From the NCBI RefSeq assembly GCF_014647055.1, contig NZ_BMOL01000001.1, positions 114,501-178,500 of the forward strand: 64,000 nt of DNA, written 5' to 3'. The notes under the pieces are model-generated. The model was not told where the DNA came from, ran no database searches, and saw only the letters and a program-made list of their open reading frames with translations. Positions 61,799 to 64,000 of this stretch are shown in pieces; position 1 is the stretch's first letter; each line of letters opens with the position of its first letter. This DNA comes from Deinococcus aerolatus (GTDB lineage Bacteria > Deinococcota > Deinococci > Deinococcales > Deinococcaceae). The position numbers and the translations under genes were made by a program.

Positions 61799-62712
61799 TG
61801 GACGGGCTGTTCGCACAACTCCTCACGGCGGCGTTTCTCGCCACCTTTGTCCGCAGCCTGGTGCCGCTGCTGCTGACCGCGCTGGGCGGCCTGTTCAGCG
61901 AGCGCAGCGGCGTGGTGAACATTGCGCTGGACGGCCTGATTATCTTCGGGGCGCTGGGCGGGGCCGTCACAACCCTGCTGCTGCAACCGGTGCTGGGGCC
62001 GGCGGCGCCGTGGGCCGGCTGGGTGGGCGGGGCGCTGGTTGGCGGCCTGATCGCCTGGATTCACGCGGTGGTCAGCATCAAGTACCGCGCCGATCAGGTG
62101 ATCAGCGGCACGGCCATCAACCTGCTGGCGACCGGCGTGCCGGCCGTGATCCTGACCGCGCTGTACGACAGTTCTACCGAGAGTCCCAAGGTGGCCAACG
62201 CGCTGCCGCTGTGGGGCATTGGTGAGCTGCGTTTCTCGCCGCCGGTGTATTTCGCGTTCCTGGCCGTGGCAATCACATGGTACGTGCTGTACCGCACGCC
62301 GTTTGGCCTGCGCCTGCGCGCCACCGGCGAGCAGCCCGGCGCGGCGGCCAGCATGGGCATCAATGTCAGGCGCATGCGTTACACCGCCGTGATTCTGTCG
62401 GGCGTGCTGGCGGGCACGGCCGGGGTGTTCCTGAGCATCGGCAATCTGGATTCCTACGTCCGCAACATCAGCGCAGGGGGCGGCTTCATCGCGCTGGCCG
62501 CGCTGATCTTCGGGCAGTGGAAGCCGCTGGGCGTGCTGGGGGCCACCGTGCTGTTCGGCTTCCTGCAGGCGCTCTCCATTGCCCTGGGCGGCGGCGACCT
62601 GCTGCCGCCGACCCTGGTGCAGGCGCTGCCGTACCTGATCACCATCCTGGCGCTGATCTTCACCGGCCGAAGCCGCGCACCCAAGGCGCTGGGCAAGCCC
62701 TATGAGGGCTGA
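61798..62712 (+). CDS. ABC transporter permease, nucleoside type (YufQ/BmpB-like)
   Basis: A 304-residue permease of the same BPD_transp_2 family. LGGLFSERSGVVNIALDGLIIFGALGG, YRADQVISGTAINLLATGVPA, RATGEQPGAAASMGINVRRMRY and GGGFIALAALIFGQWKPLGVLGATVLFG are the diagnostic blocks. Forms a heterodimeric channel with the protein encoded just upstream (TAATG overlap). The matching ATPase and lipoprotein binding subunit are not in the window. Confidence 0.93.
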   Translation: MDGLFAQLLTAAFLATFVRSLVPLLLTALGGLFSERSGVVNIALDGLIIFGALGGAVTTLLLQPVLGPAAPWAGWVGGALVGGLIAWIHAVVSIKYRADQVISGTAINLLATGVPAVILTALYDSSTESPKVANALPLWGIGELRFSPPVYFAFLAVAITWYVLYRTPFGLRLRATGEQPGAAASMGINVRRMRYTAVILSGVLAGTAGVFLSIGNLDSYVRNISAGGGFIALAALIFGQWKPLGVLGATVLFGFLQALSIALGGGDLLPPTLVQALPYLITILALIFTGRSRAPKALGKPYEG

Positions 62713-62742
62713 GGCCAGCAGCAACAGCAGCAGCGGTTGAGC

Positions 62743-63831
62743 ATGGATCCCACATTCACCCCGGACCCGGCTGCAGCACCGCCGGAGCGTCCGGGCCTGA
62801 CCTTTGGCCCGGCGCTGCGTCAGGCGCGTGAGGCCCAGGGACTGACGCTGCGGGAGATGACCCAGCGCACCGCCATCCGCCGCGACTACCTGCAGGCCCT
62901 GGAGGACGGACGGCTGGACGGCCTGCCGGAGCCCACCTTTGCCCGCGCCTACCTGCGGACCTACGCCCGCGAACTGGGGCAGGACCCGGCGCCGCTGCTG
63001 GCAGATTTTGACCGCCTGCTGCGCCCCGGCGGGCCGGAGCTGCAGGTGAGTGCGCCCCCAGAAGCCGTGCTGGACGACACGCCGACGCTGGGGCCGGGGC
63101 GCGTCGCCCTGATTGCGGTGCTGCTGGTTCTGCTGCTGGCTGTTGGCGTGCTGCTGCTGCGCCGTGCGGCTCCAGCGGTCGTCACGCCCGCCGCGCCCGT
63201 GCCCAGCACACCAGCGCCCGTTCAACCGCCGGCACCAGTTCAGCCTCCCGCTGTGCCGGTCCAGCCCCCGGCCCCCCCACCCGCCAGCCCGCAGGGCACC
63301 GTCCGCCTGACCATCAAGAGCGTGCCGGACGGCGCCATGGTCTACCTGGACAATCGCAACCTGGGCCAGGCCCCCGTGCTGTCATTCCCCGTCGACGCCC
63401 GCAGGAGGGCCGAGTTACGCGTGGAGGCAGCTGGCCGCACCCCCCTGAAACAGACCATCGACCTGGGTCAGAGCCGCAATCTGATCGCCACGCTGCCCCC
63501 CGCTGGCGGTGAGACCAGTTCCCTGACAGACCTGAACACCGGGGTCAGGACGCTCACGCCGCCAAAGTCGCCCCCGGCCTCTGCCTCTCCTGACACCTCA
63601 TCCGCCACCAGCACCGTCACGGTCCGCTTTGTGGGCCAGTCATGGGCACGGGTGACCGACGGCGCGGGCCGGGTGCTGTACGAGGGGGTTCCAGCCGTGG
63701 GCAGCGTCCAGACCTACCCGGCAGGCGTGAGCATCCGCGCCGGCGATGCGGGAGCGGTGCAGGTCAGCGTGGGCGGCGCAGCCGGGCAGGCCATGGGTGA
63801 GGCCGGGATGGTGGTGACCCGGCAGTACTAG
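62743..63831 (+). CDS. RodZ-like cytoskeletal / envelope protein
   Basis: A 362-residue single-pass protein. HTH_25 domain (FGPALRQAREAQGLTLREMTQRTAIRRDYLQALEDG, about 21-95), one membrane helix (about 121-140), a Pro/Ala/Val-rich periplasmic linker, a PEGA-type beta domain (SVPDGAMVYLDNRNLGQ) and a C-terminal DUF4115-like domain (VRFVGQSWARVTDGAGRVLYEG). RodZ couples MreB to wall synthesis for rod shape; the added PEGA domain is unusual. A TTG at 62737 is an alternative start. No ribosome site is evident. Confidence 0.85.
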   Translation: MDPTFTPDPAAAPPERPGLTFGPALRQAREAQGLTLREMTQRTAIRRDYLQALEDGRLDGLPEPTFARAYLRTYARELGQDPAPLLADFDRLLRPGGPELQVSAPPEAVLDDTPTLGPGRVALIAVLLVLLLAVGVLLLRRAAPAVVTPAAPVPSTPAPVQPPAPVQPPAVPVQPPAPPPASPQGTVRLTIKSVPDGAMVYLDNRNLGQAPVLSFPVDARRRAELRVEAAGRTPLKQTIDLGQSRNLIATLPPAGGETSSLTDLNTGVRTLTPPKSPPASASPDTSSATSTVTVRFVGQSWARVTDGAGRVLYEGVPAVGSVQTYPAGVSIRAGDAGAVQVSVGGAAGQAMGEAGMVVTRQY

Positions 63832-63948
63832 CCCGCCGCCCCGTGCGGAGGCCCGCGCACGTCTGGCAGCACGCCATTCCATGCTCTCATCTTTTTTGCT
63901 GTGCAGGACGGCATTTTTGCCCTCTAGCACGGAGGCACCCTGGAAGCG

Positions 63949-63954
63949 TACACT
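63949..63954 (+). promoter_or_regulatory. Leaderless -10 box for the last gene
   Basis: TACACT, 8 nt before ATG 63963. Confidence 0.55.
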
Positions 63955-63962
63955 ACGAGATC

Positions 63963-64000
63963 ATGCCCGGACGGCGGCCCCTCTTTGCAGGGTGGAGACG
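63963..64000 (+). CDS. Start of a further gene (3' end outside window)
   Basis: ATG 63963 opens a frame reading MPGRRPLFAGWR to the edge. The leaderless box before it and the basic N-terminus support a real start, but 12 codons do not identify a product. Confidence 0.5.
   Translation, partial: MPGRRPLFAGWR

Noticed and set aside
59720..61816. A 698-codon frame antisense to the ABC permease
   Set aside because: Gln/His/Arg-rich sequence without domains, fully antisense to a convincing permease.
62720..62740. CAG-rich short tandem repeat before the RodZ-like gene
   Set aside because: Too short and imperfect to be a functional repeat; ordinary GC-rich sequence.

Overview
The window is high-GC chromosomal DNA from a member of Deinococcus or a very close relative. 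The pointers are an amylosucrase, a FtsQ-FtsA-FtsZ block behind MurG-MurC-MurB, frequent GTG/TTG starts, extensive ATGA/GTGA gene overlaps, and above all a TAnnnT box placed 5-8 nt in front of about twenty start codons. That spacing is the signature of leaderless mRNAs described for Deinococcus. The species cannot be named from the sequence. No rRNA, tRNA, CRISPR array, prophage or intact insertion sequence was seen.

Layout. 1-2.6 kb: end of a B12-dependent methylmalonyl-CoA mutase, a two-domain VOC protein and the MeaB chaperone. 2.6-6 kb: alkyladenine glycosylase, a DUF2171 protein, amylosucrase and a small partner. 6-9.7 kb: a ClpC-type unfoldase, a carboxymuconolactone-decarboxylase-like protein and an outer-membrane beta-barrel. 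10-11.7 kb: electron-transfer flavoprotein etfB-etfA with a strong terminator. 11.9-13.9 kb: small membrane protein, DUF2087 protein and RadA. 14-15.6 kb: an ArsR-led four-gene cassette with its own consensus promoter. 15.6-18.3 kb: ClpB under a HAIR (HspR) operator. 18.5-25 kb: secreted repeat protein, degenerate Nudix protein, MFS exporter, a divergent nitroreductase/HxlR pair, and small unknowns including a lipoprotein and a DUF2270 protein behind a 17-codon leader ORF. 25-29 kb: MBL hydrolase, a two-component pair and an aminotransferase. 29-36 kb: murG-murC-murB-ftsQ-ftsA-ftsZ. 36-36.4 kb: a 233-bp inverted-repeat (MITE-like) element and an orphan promoter/terminator. 36.4-42 kb: mobA, aldehyde dehydrogenase, SOD-like lipoprotein, prepilin peptidase and a nitronate monooxygenase-like enzyme. 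42-48 kb: rimO, purD, MBL hydrolase, a 57-aa membrane protein missed by length cut-offs, an RNHCP protein, a membrane protein and ddl. 48-52 kb: histidine kinase, DUF4097-like exported protein and response regulator in one operon. 52-57.8 kb: lipoproteins, HemQ with an aldo/keto reductase, a NPCBM/delta-60 lipoprotein and a VOC protein. 58-64 kb: diguanylate cyclase, Ndk, two nucleoside-type ABC permeases, a RodZ-like protein and the first codons of another gene.

Functional themes: envelope growth and division (Mur, Fts, Ddl, RodZ), protein quality control (ClpB, ClpC), DNA maintenance (RadA, AAG, Ndk), propionyl/odd-chain carbon and electron flow (MCM, MeaB, ETF), and several sensory systems. 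The most useful new observations are the leaderless-promoter pattern that resets many start codons, the ClpB operator, the MITE-like element behind ftsZ, the coupled leader ORF in front of the DUF2270 gene, and the HK-DUF4097-RR operon.
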